Shown piece by piece: positions 1 through 8,217 of a DNA stretch of 64,000 nucleotides. The notes below the pieces were generated by a model that searched no databases, was not told the origin of the DNA, and was given only the letters and a program-made list of their open reading frames with translations. The DNA comes from a virus. The position numbers and the translations under genes were made by a program. The stretch is from positions 1 to 64,000 of the IMG/VR virus record IMGVR_UViG_3300019888_000001. One strand, given 5' to 3'. The stretch's first letter is position 1; each line of letters opens with the position of its first letter.

Positions 1-2
1 CA

Positions 3-1241
3 ACAGGTGGAGTAGGTGCAACAGGTGGAGTAGGTGCAACAGGCGCTGGAACTACAGGTGCGACAGGCCCAACAGGTGTAACTGGCCACGACGGCGTGCC
101 AGGAACAGACGGAGAAGACGGAACAGACGGAATAGGCATACCTGGTGCAACAGGACCGACCGGCCCTACCGGACCGATTGGTGGAAGTTACTCAGCAACA
201 ATCGGAGATAACTCAACAAATCCTATCACGGTAACACACAGTTTAAACTCCACAGATATTTTTGTTTCAGTTCACGAAATTTCGACCGGCGACCTAGTGG
301 ATGCGAGTGTAGTGATCTCGAGTGTAAACGCTATTTCTATTACATTCGCCGTCATCCCAACTACCAATCAGTATCGAGTTTCTGTGGGACTGGGTGGCGT
401 GGGGGCCTCTGGGCCGGCTGGTGGAGTAGGTGTAACTGGCCACGACGGCGTGCCAGGAACAGACGGGGAAGACGGACTAGATGGTTGGCCCGGTCCGACA
501 GGGCCGCCCGGAACTTATGGTCCTGTTACTCAGAATGACTACACCCAATCAACATTTATAATTCCTGACACTGGCGCCCTGCCGCAACCGACACGGCTTA
601 CTGCTTCTGGAATAGAGCACTACGTTATTCAAGGATCGGCTCGGCTAACTTTATTCGACCCTGTTACAGCACCCGGGCAAACCCCAACATTCGATACCAG
701 TTTTACTCTTCGTCCTGATGAATTTTTACAGCGATATAAACGGTTGATATTAAATACTAGCGATAGAGCCACACTGATGGTAAGTGCACGTCTCGGTATA
801 TTTGATTTCCCTGCGCCAATACCAATTGTTACCCGATCTAACAACACATTGAGTTTGGCGGCACCTACCGGAACCACAGTGACTACTTTTGTCATGATGG
901 GCGCGGCCATGTACATCCTTCCGCTCACGACTGGAAAAATCTACATAACCGTAACCGGAAACGTGGCCAGCTCTCTAGCAGGTGATGGAACAAAATGTAA
1001 TTTATATTACGGAACGGGAACCGCACCAGTAAATGGTGCTTCCGTTGTTGGGACGACAATTGGCGGTCAAGCCACTATGACTGGGGATCTGGCCAATACT
1101 GACTCCTTTCCTTTCAGCATAGCTGGTATCATATCAGCGTTACCGCTCGGGGTTCCAATTTGGATTGATGTAGGGATCGCTGCTATTACAGGCGGCACAG
1201 CATCAGTAAATAACTTACAATTTTCGGCATTTGAATTATGA
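3..1241 (+). CDS. Collagen-like tail fibre protein (5' partial)
   Basis: The frame is open from the first bases of the window, so the true start lies upstream. The N-terminal part is Gly-X-Y collagen-like repeat ([13 protein letters not shown]), a second short collagen block follows in the middle (GPAGGVGVTGHDG, GPTGPPG), and the last ~200 residues are a Ser/Thr/Ala-rich beta-type domain. This layout is usual for trimeric phage fibres or head fibres, with the collagen stalk carrying a globular tip. The short block encoding VTGHDGVPGTDGEDG occurs twice almost unchanged (around 81 and 441), an internal duplication. The fibre role is inferred from architecture; the receptor is unknown. Confidence 0.75.
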   Translation, partial: TGGVGATGGVGATGAGTTGATGPTGVTGHDGVPGTDGEDGTDGIGIPGATGPTGPTGPIGGSYSATIGDNSTNPITVTHSLNSTDIFVSVHEISTGDLVDASVVISSVNAISITFAVIPTTNQYRVSVGLGGVGASGPAGGVGVTGHDGVPGTDGEDGLDGWPGPTGPPGTYGPVTQNDYTQSTFIIPDTGALPQPTRLTASGIEHYVIQGSARLTLFDPVTAPGQTPTFDTSFTLRPDEFLQRYKRLILNTSDRATLMVSARLGIFDFPAPIPIVTRSNNTLSLAAPTGTTVTTFVMMGAAMYILPLTTGKIYITVTGNVASSLAGDGTKCNLYYGTGTAPVNGASVVGTTIGGQATMTGDLANTDSFPFSIAGIISALPLGVPIWIDVGIAAITGGTASVNNLQFSAFEL

Positions 1242-1243
1242 TG

Positions 1244-1271
1244 TTGACGGCCCTAAATCCTCGTATAAAGT
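1244..1271 (+). promoter_or_regulatory. Promoter, leaderless type
   Basis: TTGACG, 16-bp spacer, TAAAGT. Only 6 nt separate the -10 from the ATG at 1278, so the mRNA would begin at or next to the start codon. Confidence 0.6.
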
Positions 1272-1277
1272 AAGCAT

Positions 1278-1961
1278 ATGGCTGACATTTCACCTTTTTG
1301 CTCTCGGTCTCGGCTAGCTTTGGCCTCCTTTCAATTCGCTGATATCCTTATCGATAACGAAGCTATGCCTACAGCTCCTGCTTCTTCAAAATCCATTCTT
1401 TTTGTCGACTCGACTTCTAAAAAATTCGCGCAGTTAGATGATAGTGGTGTTGCTCATGGAATACTTGCTTCCAATTTCAATACCGCTAGTCAGACAACCG
1501 GTGCCGCGGATACATATATTACCAACTCGAACATCCTTTTTCCTTCGTTCGGCGTTCAAGTTGGCTCATTAATTCGCTGGTATATAAGTTTATTTAAAGC
1601 CACAAATGCCGGTACTGCTTCTATTATTTGGACTCTTAGGTTAGGCACAGGATTAGCCACTACTGATACTTCCGTTATGGCGATAACCAACAGCACAGCG
1701 CAGACCGCTGTTACCGGCGGCGGATTATTTGTTTTGACAGTTCAAACTACAATTGTTTCAGGAACAGGCAAAGTTGTGTTTACTGTAGGTGAATCTCCTA
1801 TGACGGCATCTTTTGGCGCGCCGCCAGTAGTCACAAGTTTAAGTGCGGCTTTTGATAACACGACGGCTACGAATGCCGGAAAATCTTACGGGCTTTCAGT
1901 CAACCCCGGCGCAAGTACGACGTTTACAATTGACTCAGTCCGTGCTGAATTAATCGGGTAA
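1278..1961 (+). CDS. Virion structural protein, unknown role
   Basis: A 227-residue protein rich in Thr, Ser, Ala and Gly, predicted to be mostly beta strand, with no signal peptide, membrane segment or catalytic motif that I can see. It lies in a run of fibre and surface proteins, so a virion decoration or fibre role is likely. The start is supported by the promoter whose -10 ends 6 nt upstream. An internal Met at residue 29 (MPTAPASSKSILFVD) also begins a plausible domain and is an alternative start. Confidence 0.6.
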   Translation: MADISPFCSRSRLALASFQFADILIDNEAMPTAPASSKSILFVDSTSKKFAQLDDSGVAHGILASNFNTASQTTGAADTYITNSNILFPSFGVQVGSLIRWYISLFKATNAGTASIIWTLRLGTGLATTDTSVMAITNSTAQTAVTGGGLFVLTVQTTIVSGTGKVVFTVGESPMTASFGAPPVVTSLSAAFDNTTATNAGKSYGLSVNPGASTTFTIDSVRAELIG

Positions 1962-2039
1962 GCATGAAGCGGAAGCACAACTTTGGCGCGACCGAATTGA
2001 GGCAGCCAAATAATCAGATTAAATCGCTTAAAATAGTTG

Positions 2040-2068
2040 TTGCATGAATCATTTTATTAAACTAACTT
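2040..2068 (+). promoter_or_regulatory. Promoter, leaderless type
   Basis: TTGCAT, 17-bp spacer, TAACTT, then 6 nt to the ATG at 2075. Confidence 0.5.
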
Positions 2069-2074
2069 CTTTAT

Positions 2075-2443
2075 ATGGCAGCTAATAAACTCATTCGGTT
2101 CGGGCCGGCATACCTGGCGGCGTCAGCAACAAACGTAGTTACTCCTGGTGCGGCACCCGCAAGTGCTGTTGGGTACACTTCGACTGCTCCGTATGTGATT
2201 CTTAGACACGTTCGCATTACAAACAAAACTGCCGGGGCAGTAACGTTTTCATTATATGTGGGCGCGACTGGTGGCTCGGCCGGTGGCACAGAAGTGATTG
2301 GAAATGCGTTGAGTGTTCCGGCTAACCAAGCTTACGATTGGTACGGTTCACTACGGCTTGATACAGCGGACTTTTTGTCCGGACTCGCAAGTGCGGGCAC
2401 ATCTTTGGTATTTGAGGCCGAAGGCGAAGTCGGGCTCAGTTAA
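2075..2443 (+). CDS. Small beta-rich virion protein
   Basis: 122 residues. Its pattern (NKLIRFGPAYL near the start, YVILRHVRITNKTAGAVTFSLYVG in the middle, AYDWYGSLRLDTADFL later) is one I associate with small conserved phage structural proteins of the capsid decoration or fibre-attachment type. No enzyme motif is present. It is preceded by its own leaderless-type promoter and followed by another, so it appears to be transcribed as a single gene. The virion role is inferred from context and beta-rich composition. Confidence 0.6.
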   Translation: MAANKLIRFGPAYLAASATNVVTPGAAPASAVGYTSTAPYVILRHVRITNKTAGAVTFSLYVGATGGSAGGTEVIGNALSVPANQAYDWYGSLRLDTADFLSGLASAGTSLVFEAEGEVGLS

Positions 2444-2450
2444 TCACAAC

Positions 2451-2478
2451 TTGTGCAGTAAATGAAATAGGGTAAAGT
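2451..2478 (+). promoter_or_regulatory. Promoter, leaderless type
   Basis: TTGTGC, 16-bp spacer, TAAAGT, then 5 nt to the ATG at 2484. Confidence 0.5.
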
Positions 2479-2483
2479 TCCCT

Positions 2484-2879
2484 ATGGATCACAGAGGCAA
2501 TGAAACCCAACAGCGCTTCTCCGGGGAAAGCCTTGCGATTGGTTATCTTGGGGTTCCGCTTGGTAATGGCGGCGCCACGATTTCCGCGGCGTACACTACA
2601 GTTCTGAAAGATCAGGGGCGCGCGTTAATTCATGATGTAGGTGATAACAACGCGAGAACGTTTACAATCGACTCAAACGCCAACGTGGCGTATCCTCTAT
2701 ACACCGTGCTTCTTTTCGTCAACCTGATTAACACGTTATCAATTGCGATCACTACCGATACAATGACGTTAGCGAATAGCGCCACAACTGGGACCCGAAC
2801 TTTAGCAGTCAATGGAGTTGCGACTGCTTACAAAATCGGAACAACAAGTTGGTTGATCTGGGGCACCGGATTGACATGA
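2484..2879 (+). CDS. Structural protein with shared C-terminal beta domain
   Basis: 131 residues. The C-terminal ~75 residues (FTIDSNANVAYPL, LSIAITTDTMTLA, TTGTRTLAVNG, TSWLIWGTGLT) match in order the end of the collagen-like protein encoded at 12069-13181 ([40 protein letters not shown]). It therefore looks like a stand-alone version of that fibre tip domain. Its stop overlaps the start of the next gene as ATGA. The fibre or receptor-contact role is inferred. Confidence 0.6.
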   Translation: MDHRGNETQQRFSGESLAIGYLGVPLGNGGATISAAYTTVLKDQGRALIHDVGDNNARTFTIDSNANVAYPLYTVLLFVNLINTLSIAITTDTMTLANSATTGTRTLAVNGVATAYKIGTTSWLIWGTGLT

Positions 2880-3583
2880 ACGTTCCCGCAGTCACGCTGG
2901 ATTTTGCTACTGCGAGTGGCGATCCAAGCACCATTTCCGGATTGTTGGCGTGGTTCAACCCAAGCGGAATCTCGGGCACGAACGGTTCTCTGATGACTAC
3001 GTGGACCGACTCCGGCCCGACCGGGTATGTGTTGTCGCCGGTTAATGTTGGTCAAGGCCCTACAGTTTTGACTAACGGGCTTAACGGTTTTACAGTCGCA
3101 AATTCTGGTGGTGTCACAGGATTGGGCACATCCTCTGGTTTCAGTTTGTCGGCGGCGAATACTTGGACTTGTTTTTGTGTAGTTTATTTGGAAGCTTCTC
3201 CCGGCTATTATTGTGGTTTCAGGGGTGACGGGAATAACACTGGTGTCAGATTAGGTGCACACTCCGGCACCGACGGGGTTTATTCTTATGTGCTACCGAA
3301 TGTTATCGACAATCCTTCAGTCGAAGGGGTGACCTCGCATGTTTGGCATACCATCATTGCGAGTTCTAACGGAGGAGCAGAAAGTGTTTATGTGGATAAT
3401 GTGCAACTAACTTTAAGTGGCACACATTTGATGAATGCCCCAACATCAGCGTTTCAAATTTGTAGTTCTACCGTTCAAGCCTTTTTAGGAAAAATGGTTG
3501 AAATCGGCTGGTATGACCAGGCTCTAGGCAGCACAGATCGGGCAACTTTGTTCAATTACACTCATGGGAAATATGGGATTTAA
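2876..3583 (+). CDS. Concanavalin A-like (LamG-type) lectin-fold protein
   Basis: 235 residues, starting at the ATG that overlaps the previous stop. It shows the order typical of LamG/concanavalin A-like phage domains: an N-terminal LLAWFNPSG strand, a WTDSGP segment, central strands, and the ending FLGKMVEIGWYDQALGSTD followed by YTHGKYGI, which matches the usual 'IAEVIVYNRAL...YLAxKYGI' ending of such domains. These folds usually bind carbohydrate or serve as virion surface domains. It sits among fibre genes, so binding to host glycans is plausible. No catalytic residues are recognisable. Confidence 0.7.
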   Translation: MNVPAVTLDFATASGDPSTISGLLAWFNPSGISGTNGSLMTTWTDSGPTGYVLSPVNVGQGPTVLTNGLNGFTVANSGGVTGLGTSSGFSLSAANTWTCFCVVYLEASPGYYCGFRGDGNNTGVRLGAHSGTDGVYSYVLPNVIDNPSVEGVTSHVWHTIIASSNGGAESVYVDNVQLTLSGTHLMNAPTSAFQICSSTVQAFLGKMVEIGWYDQALGSTDRATLFNYTHGKYGI

Positions 3584-3633
3584 TTTATAAGCATGACGTG
3601 AACGGTGGTATATTAGAATGAAGAGTATCTAAA

Positions 3634-4725
3634 ATGAAGCCGCGCCAGCATGTTGTTTGCCTCCCGCACACGATTGTTGCAAAATCCTCGTACTGTTGCG
3701 CTTACACTCAAAAGTTGGTTAATTACGCGAAGATGATGGGAGACATTTACGACCTGGTTTATTACGCACCGGAAGGTCCCCCAGTTCCAGGCGCTACCCT
3801 GATTCCTTGTTTGTCGGATAAAAGGCGACAGGAAATTTTTGGCGAGGATGACCAAAATCGCTTATACGCATGGCCCCGAGACGACCAAACCGCCGAGTTT
3901 AATTTGAATGTAATTGCCGCATTACAGAAGAATATTCAACCAGGAGAGATTATACTTTTAAGCGGTGGATATACCCATTTTCCGGTGAACACGGCGTTCT
4001 CCCAGTATCAACGTGTGGAACCGATGTGCGGTTATTTTGGACAAATGATGACCACGTTTGTAGGATATGAATCCTATTCTCATAAGCATCAAATGTACCT
4101 AAGACACAACATTGAAAATGAGCGTTACTATGATCGAGTAATTCATCCATATTTAGATCTAACTGAGTTTCCGTTACTTAATCAAGGAAAAGGGAAATAC
4201 TTGTTGGTACTTTCTAGATTAATAGAGCGCAAAGGAATTAGTACAGCGGCGGATATTGCTAAAGCAGTAGGACTTCCTCTTTGGGTTGCGGGGGGCGGAG
4301 CAAAACATATTTCTCCTGGCGTAATTATAACAGAAGACAATACTCGAATAGAGTGTCCTGGTTTAAAGTACTGTGGGGCAGTGGCACCAAAAGAGCGCAA
4401 TGAACTTATGGCCGGAGCTGTCGCTACAATATGTGCTACAAAATTTTTAGAACCAGGTTGCAACGTCATGTTTGAAAGCTTGGCGTCTGGAACACCCGTT
4501 ATTTCAACCGACCTGGGAATTTTTACTGAAATTCTTCCAGAAAGATTTCGTTTTCATAATTTACGAGACGCCGTTCAAGCCGTAAAAGAAATACCTACTT
4601 GGCGCCCTAGCGCGATGCGAGACTATGTAATTGCCAATTTTTCTTTAGACGCGAGTTCAAAAAAATTCAAAAAATGGTTTGATGATATAGAGACATTAAA
4701 AAAGGATGGATGGTACACAAAGTGA
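3634..4725 (+). CDS. Glycosyltransferase, GT4 family
   Basis: 363 residues. The C-terminal half carries the GT-B Glycos_transf_1 signature: LVLSRLIERKGI (nucleotide-domain entry), LPLWVAGGG, a middle YCGAVAPKERNELMAGA, and EPGCNVMFESLASGTPVISTD, which holds the E-x7-E element that contacts the sugar nucleotide. The N-terminal half is the acceptor domain. GT4 enzymes are retaining transferases using NDP-sugars. It lies between fibre genes and the lysis cassette, so it may glycosylate virion proteins or modify host surface sugars; the substrate cannot be told. Confidence 0.85.
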   Translation: MKPRQHVVCLPHTIVAKSSYCCAYTQKLVNYAKMMGDIYDLVYYAPEGPPVPGATLIPCLSDKRRQEIFGEDDQNRLYAWPRDDQTAEFNLNVIAALQKNIQPGEIILLSGGYTHFPVNTAFSQYQRVEPMCGYFGQMMTTFVGYESYSHKHQMYLRHNIENERYYDRVIHPYLDLTEFPLLNQGKGKYLLVLSRLIERKGISTAADIAKAVGLPLWVAGGGAKHISPGVIITEDNTRIECPGLKYCGAVAPKERNELMAGAVATICATKFLEPGCNVMFESLASGTPVISTDLGIFTEILPERFRFHNLRDAVQAVKEIPTWRPSAMRDYVIANFSLDASSKKFKKWFDDIETLKKDGWYTK

Positions 4726-4761
4726 ATGGGCTTAGGGTAATACACGAAAAAGGAATGTGGC

Positions 4762-4790
4762 TTGACCGACACCCAAAAATGATGTTTATT
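4762..4790 (+). promoter_or_regulatory. Promoter of the lysis operon
   Basis: TTGACC, 17-bp spacer, TTTATT, then 9 nt to the ATG at 4800. It would start a five-gene transcript joined by overlapping stop/start codons. Confidence 0.45.
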
Positions 4791-4799
4791 TAACCCAAC

Positions 4800-5288
4800 A
4801 TGAAAACTGTTTTAGCTCTTTTGTTTTGCGCCGCGCTCACCCTGAACGCTGAACCAACGGAACAGCCTCGCCCTTTAGGTTCGTGGACGGAAACACCGGC
4901 CAAAGATGAAAAATTCGTCGCTCTTATGGAAGCCGCAATCCAAATCGAAAAAGAAGCTAAAGCGTGGAACGACTATTGTTTAGATCCTGATACCCAAGGC
5001 TGCATTGAATTCCGGGATTTAATAGCAACGCACTTGACGGCGTTTATTGAGGAAGCAATTGCGTATAAAACCCCCGGCACCGACTGCCGCGCAAACCTCC
5101 GAAGGAGAGTAATCGCGTTTGAAACTAAGTTGTTTAGGTTTGATCTTGCTTACGGAGGCAGGGTGCCAACTACAGACAAAGATAAACAAGATAAAACTAA
5201 AGCAGAGGCAGAACTTGCCGCAGAAAAAGTCCCGCTTGAAAAAGACCTTGACGATTGTATGACTGATACCAATGACCAAAAACTATGA
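4800..5288 (+). CDS. Secreted protein of the lysis cassette
   Basis: 162 residues with an N-terminal signal peptide (MKTVLALLFCAALTLNA, probable cleavage after NA). Four cysteines in the mature part (YC, GC, DC, DC) suggest disulphides in the periplasm. The C-terminal ~35 residues are highly charged and probably helical. It is the first gene of the lysis operon and its stop overlaps the next start as ATGA. A periplasmic spanin-like or regulatory role is possible but no family is recognised. Confidence 0.6.
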   Translation: MKTVLALLFCAALTLNAEPTEQPRPLGSWTETPAKDEKFVALMEAAIQIEKEAKAWNDYCLDPDTQGCIEFRDLIATHLTAFIEEAIAYKTPGTDCRANLRRRVIAFETKLFRFDLAYGGRVPTTDKDKQDKTKAEAELAAEKVPLEKDLDDCMTDTNDQKL

Positions 5289-5512
5289 GACCCTTCATTC
5301 TAATAGCTTGTGCGTTTTTAGCCGCCTGCGCGGGACAACCGCAAGTCGGTCCTAAACCCGATACCGCTCCGGTTTCCAAAAGCAACGCAGCCACTCGTGC
5401 TAATATAAAACAAACCCGAACTCACATTAAAGAAGCGCAAGACAAAGAAAGCGCGAGTTTGTCGGCACTGGAAAAAGCTGATAAAAACCTTACGAAACTT
5501 CTCGGTAAATGA
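5285..5512 (+). CDS. Small lipoprotein (candidate outer-membrane spanin)
   Basis: 75 residues with a clear lipobox (FLAACAGQ; acylated Cys at residue 15), a Pro-rich linker and a C-terminal helix rich in Lys, Ala and Glu. A short lipoprotein with a coiled tail between holin-like and endolysin genes is what an o-spanin looks like, so a role in outer membrane disruption is a reasonable inference. Coupled by ATGA on both sides. Confidence 0.6.
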   Translation: MRPFILIACAFLAACAGQPQVGPKPDTAPVSKSNAATRANIKQTRTHIKEAQDKESASLSALEKADKNLTKLLGK

Positions 5513-6102
5513 AAAAACTGGCTCTTACTCTAGCGTTAATTTGTGCGTTGGTGTCCCCAGCGTTCGCGCTTACTAAACGTGAGCGGGCGTTAGTGACTGT
5601 AATACAAACAGAAGTGCGCGAGGGTATTAAAGATCTTAGCCAATCCCACGCGGCGTTAGAGCAAGCCGACGCCCGGGCGGCCGAAGCTGAAAAACATGCG
5701 GCAGACACTGATGTCGCAATCGGGATTGTGAAAAAGCAGGTGGATGTTGAGCACGCCACTGTAATCGCGTTCGCTAAGCTTAACGCCAAAATGAAACCGG
5801 TGTATGATCAGGTGACGAAGTGGTGTGGCTTCGGTGCGATTATCTACGGGATTGGCAGGATTGTTCATTGTTTGATGTGGCTAGTTATCGGTATTGTTGT
5901 TCTTATCGTAGCAGTGATTGTACTGTCAATAGCGTTTCCCGCATTCGGGGCAATCATATCGGTTGTAATGACGATGCTACGTATCCCTGTTGGTATTTTT
6001 CATACGCTGCTTTTACGCATTGAAACCTGGTTGCAAAGGCGGAAATCAACCCCCGCTCCTACTCAGGTTCCTCCTCCCGTAATTATTGGGCACACATCGT
6101 AA
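5509..6102 (+). CDS. Membrane protein of the lysis cassette
   Basis: 197 residues: a signal sequence or first membrane segment (MKKLALTLALICALVSPAFA), a ~90-residue periplasmic helical, coiled-coil-like region rich in Ala, Glu and Lys, then a long hydrophobic stretch of two or three membrane segments (about residues 103-165), and a basic Pro-rich cytoplasmic tail. It could be a spanin-type or holin-assisting protein partnered with the adjacent lipoprotein. Its stop overlaps the next gene as TAATG. Confidence 0.55.
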   Translation: MKKLALTLALICALVSPAFALTKRERALVTVIQTEVREGIKDLSQSHAALEQADARAAEAEKHAADTDVAIGIVKKQVDVEHATVIAFAKLNAKMKPVYDQVTKWCGFGAIIYGIGRIVHCLMWLVIGIVVLIVAVIVLSIAFPAFGAIISVVMTMLRIPVGIFHTLLLRIETWLQRRKSTPAPTQVPPPVIIGHTS

Positions 6103-6428
6103 TGCTAACGCAGATCTGGAAGCACTTGAGTTCATGGACGGAAGGCTATTTGTGGGTGCCACTTGCGGTGTTTGCTATCTGGGCCTCAGGGCAATTCGTG
6201 TATTTGGCTACGGGAAACCCACCTCATGAAAACATTGACTGGCTGATCGACTACCAAGCGGTAGCGTACAAGTGCGTCTACATCATTTTGTTTACTTCTA
6301 TCATGAAGCAAGCTACAGGAAGCTGGATGACTTTGGAACAAAAGATAGCTCATCCATACTTAGCAACCCTAAGTGACTTTAAGATTTTGGCTACGTTTTT
6401 TGCGTTTGTATGGTTGTTTGGCAAATAA
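6102..6428 (+). CDS. Candidate holin
   Basis: 108 residues with three hydrophobic segments (about residues 17-37, 52-70 and 90-106). It directly precedes and overlaps the endolysin gene by 19 nt, the usual place for a holin, which forms inner-membrane holes to release or activate the endolysin. The assignment rests on size, topology and position only. Confidence 0.6.
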   Translation: MLTQIWKHLSSWTEGYLWVPLAVFAIWASGQFVYLATGNPPHENIDWLIDYQAVAYKCVYIILFTSIMKQATGSWMTLEQKIAHPYLATLSDFKILATFFAFVWLFGK

Positions 6429-7147
6429 TTCTTGCGAGTTGGTTATCGTGGGCAAACCCTACGCCTGCTCCTACGGCACCCCCGATATTAGCGCCTATAG
6501 TAATCCCTGTGGCACCGACGCCTGCCCCGCCTTTATTTTTACCGGCGGAAGTGCCTGCTTTAAGCCCGGCGGGAGAGAATCTGATCATTGAGTTTGAAGT
6601 AGGAGGGAGATCTGGGTACAACCAACATCCGGAACTACCAGACCGACGACAAAGTGGGGTCACCTGGGGTATTGGATACGACGGCCATCAGAATTCTCCC
6701 GGAGCCATAACCGCTGATTGGGCCCCACTGTCTTCTCCGGAACCAACTAGGCTGGCAGCAACCCACCCTTTTTATGGCCAATCCGCGGTTGCGCCATGGC
6801 ATAAGGTTCAGGATATTATGATTTCTTGGCAGACGGCCGTAGGGGTGTTTGACAAAATCGATGTTGCTCGAGAGTGGGCCCGAGCCAAACGAGCGATGCC
6901 GGGGTTCGAAGATTTAAGAGCCAACGCCCAAGCAGCATTACTAAGCCTTGGATTTAATAGGGGCTGGTCCATGACAGGCGACAACCGCCGTGAAATGCGC
7001 GCCATACGAGATGCCGTACCTGGACGCGATTATAATACTATGGCCGCACAACTCCGGCGTATGACACGAGTGTGGGCCGGTTCTAGCATCTACCGGGGTA
7101 TGTACCGCCGGAGATACGCCGAAGCCGACTTGATCCTTATGCCTTGA
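6410..7147 (+). CDS. Endolysin, lysozyme-like muramidase with N-terminal membrane signal
   Basis: 245 residues. An N-terminal hydrophobic segment (MVVWQIILASWLSW) is followed by a ~30-residue Pro/Ala linker, then a lysozyme-like domain: GENLIIEFEVGG (with a candidate catalytic Glu at 61 or 63), a GVTWGIGYDGHQ strand that resembles the T4-lysozyme-type 'TIGYG' region, and AALLSLGFNRGWSM. It would cleave the glycan backbone of peptidoglycan. The hydrophobic N-terminus suggests a secreted or signal-arrest-release endolysin. Last gene of the lysis operon. Confidence 0.75.
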   Translation: MVVWQIILASWLSWANPTPAPTAPPILAPIVIPVAPTPAPPLFLPAEVPALSPAGENLIIEFEVGGRSGYNQHPELPDRRQSGVTWGIGYDGHQNSPGAITADWAPLSSPEPTRLAATHPFYGQSAVAPWHKVQDIMISWQTAVGVFDKIDVAREWARAKRAMPGFEDLRANAQAALLSLGFNRGWSMTGDNRREMRAIRDAVPGRDYNTMAAQLRRMTRVWAGSSIYRGMYRRRYAEADLILMP

Positions 7148-7158
7148 TCATGTATCTT
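7130..7158 (+). promoter_or_regulatory. Promoter, leaderless type
   Basis: TTGATC, 17-bp spacer, TATCTT, 5 nt before the ATG at 7164. The -35 lies in the last codons of the endolysin gene. Confidence 0.5.
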
Positions 7159-7163
7159 ATATC

Positions 7164-7571
7164 ATGCTGAAACTCGTAGAGCAGATTGACGACGGAGATT
7201 GCGCAACTGCCAGTTTAGCCATGTTTCTAGGCCTTTCCTACAAGACAGTTCTTAGAGAAGCCAAAAAAATCGCAAAAAATCCTGAAAAAAAAGGTTTATG
7301 GATATCGCAGATCATGAAGATTTCCCGACGTTTTGGTGTTCCTTTGCGCAGGTCTAGAAATTTTAATTTTGAATATGCCGAGATCGGGCTATTAAATGTG
7401 GAGAATTACGGTTTGGCGTGGAGGAAAACTAAACGTGCTGCACCTGAAAGCCACTTAGTTGTAATATATAAGGGTGTTATTTACGATCCCTGGGGACCTT
7501 CGGCATGGAGCCCAGAAGAATACCGCAAGAGAAACAAAAGTAAATTTACCTCGGTACTTTGGCCAAAATGA
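7164..7571 (+). CDS. C39-like papain-fold cysteine peptidase
   Basis: 135 residues. DDGDCATASLAMFLGLSY places a nucleophile Cys at residue 13 at the head of a helix, SHLVVIYKG supplies His97, and VIYDPWGP supplies Asp108. This Cys-His-Asp order is that of bacteriocin-processing C39 peptidases and related domains. The protein lacks transporter domains, so it is a stand-alone form. It may process a phage protein or act on a peptide in the host; the substrate is unknown. The stop overlaps the following HNH gene as ATGA. Confidence 0.65.
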   Translation: MLKLVEQIDDGDCATASLAMFLGLSYKTVLREAKKIAKNPEKKGLWISQIMKISRRFGVPLRRSRNFNFEYAEIGLLNVENYGLAWRKTKRAAPESHLVVIYKGVIYDPWGPSAWSPEEYRKRNKSKFTSVLWPK

Positions 7572-8104
7572 GATCTGCAGAAAACGAACGCGAATACGTT
7601 CGGTTGTATAGATTAGCATTTCCAGCTATAGATCGCGAATACGCTCGGTTGTATAACCTAGCATTTCCAGAAATTATAAGAGCTAGGTGCCACCGATGGT
7701 TAGCCGCAAACCGAAAGAAACGAAATTTATCAAAGAGGCAATATAGACTAGCCAACATTGATAAAATAAAAGCTTATAATAAACAATGGCGTATTAAGAA
7801 TTTCGTAAAAAGACAAGTCTATGATAAACACTATAGGCTTACTCATAACAGTAAAATGAGAGCCAAAAGTCAAAAACGGAAAGCTTTAAAATTAAAGGCC
7901 ACTATTGGGGATTTGTCTCAAATTCAAAAAATATACGAACGCGCAGCTCAGTATCGCAAATGGTTTGATGTAGTCGTGGACCACATCATTCCACTTTCCA
8001 AAGGTGGCGCTCACTCACCTGAAAATTTACAAATCATTTACGCCGAGGAAAATTCAGTTAAAGGAGCTAGGCTTGACTATAGGCCTAGAGTTATTTTTGT
8101 CTGA
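7568..8104 (+). CDS. HNH homing-type endonuclease
   Basis: 178 residues from the ATG overlapping the previous stop. The C-terminal domain has VVVDHIIPLSKGGAHSPENLQII, a standard HNH core (DH...NL..). The N-terminal half is Lys/Arg-rich, as in DNA-binding arms of free-standing phage HNH enzymes. Near the N-terminus REYVRLYRLAFP is followed directly by REYARLYNLAFP, a tandem duplication also evident in the DNA. The core closely resembles the HNH protein at 22072-22506, which carries one copy of the same RLAFP motif. Likely a mobile free-standing nuclease. Confidence 0.85.
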   Translation: MRSAENEREYVRLYRLAFPAIDREYARLYNLAFPEIIRARCHRWLAANRKKRNLSKRQYRLANIDKIKAYNKQWRIKNFVKRQVYDKHYRLTHNSKMRAKSQKRKALKLKATIGDLSQIQKIYERAAQYRKWFDVVVDHIIPLSKGGAHSPENLQIIYAEENSVKGARLDYRPRVIFV

Positions 8105-8217
8105 TAAATTTCGCCCTTGGCGCGCTCGCAAGCTTCCAAAAAAATTCAAGCGCGCTAAAGGGAACCCTAAGCATCAGTTGCCATATGTGTCAGAGCCTGA
8201 TATAGTTGAAGAGCTAT

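Noticed and set aside
1964-2047. 27-codon frame MKRKHNFGATELRQPNN between two structural genes
   Set aside because: Short, no ribosome-binding site or coupling, and the next gene's -35 overlaps its end.
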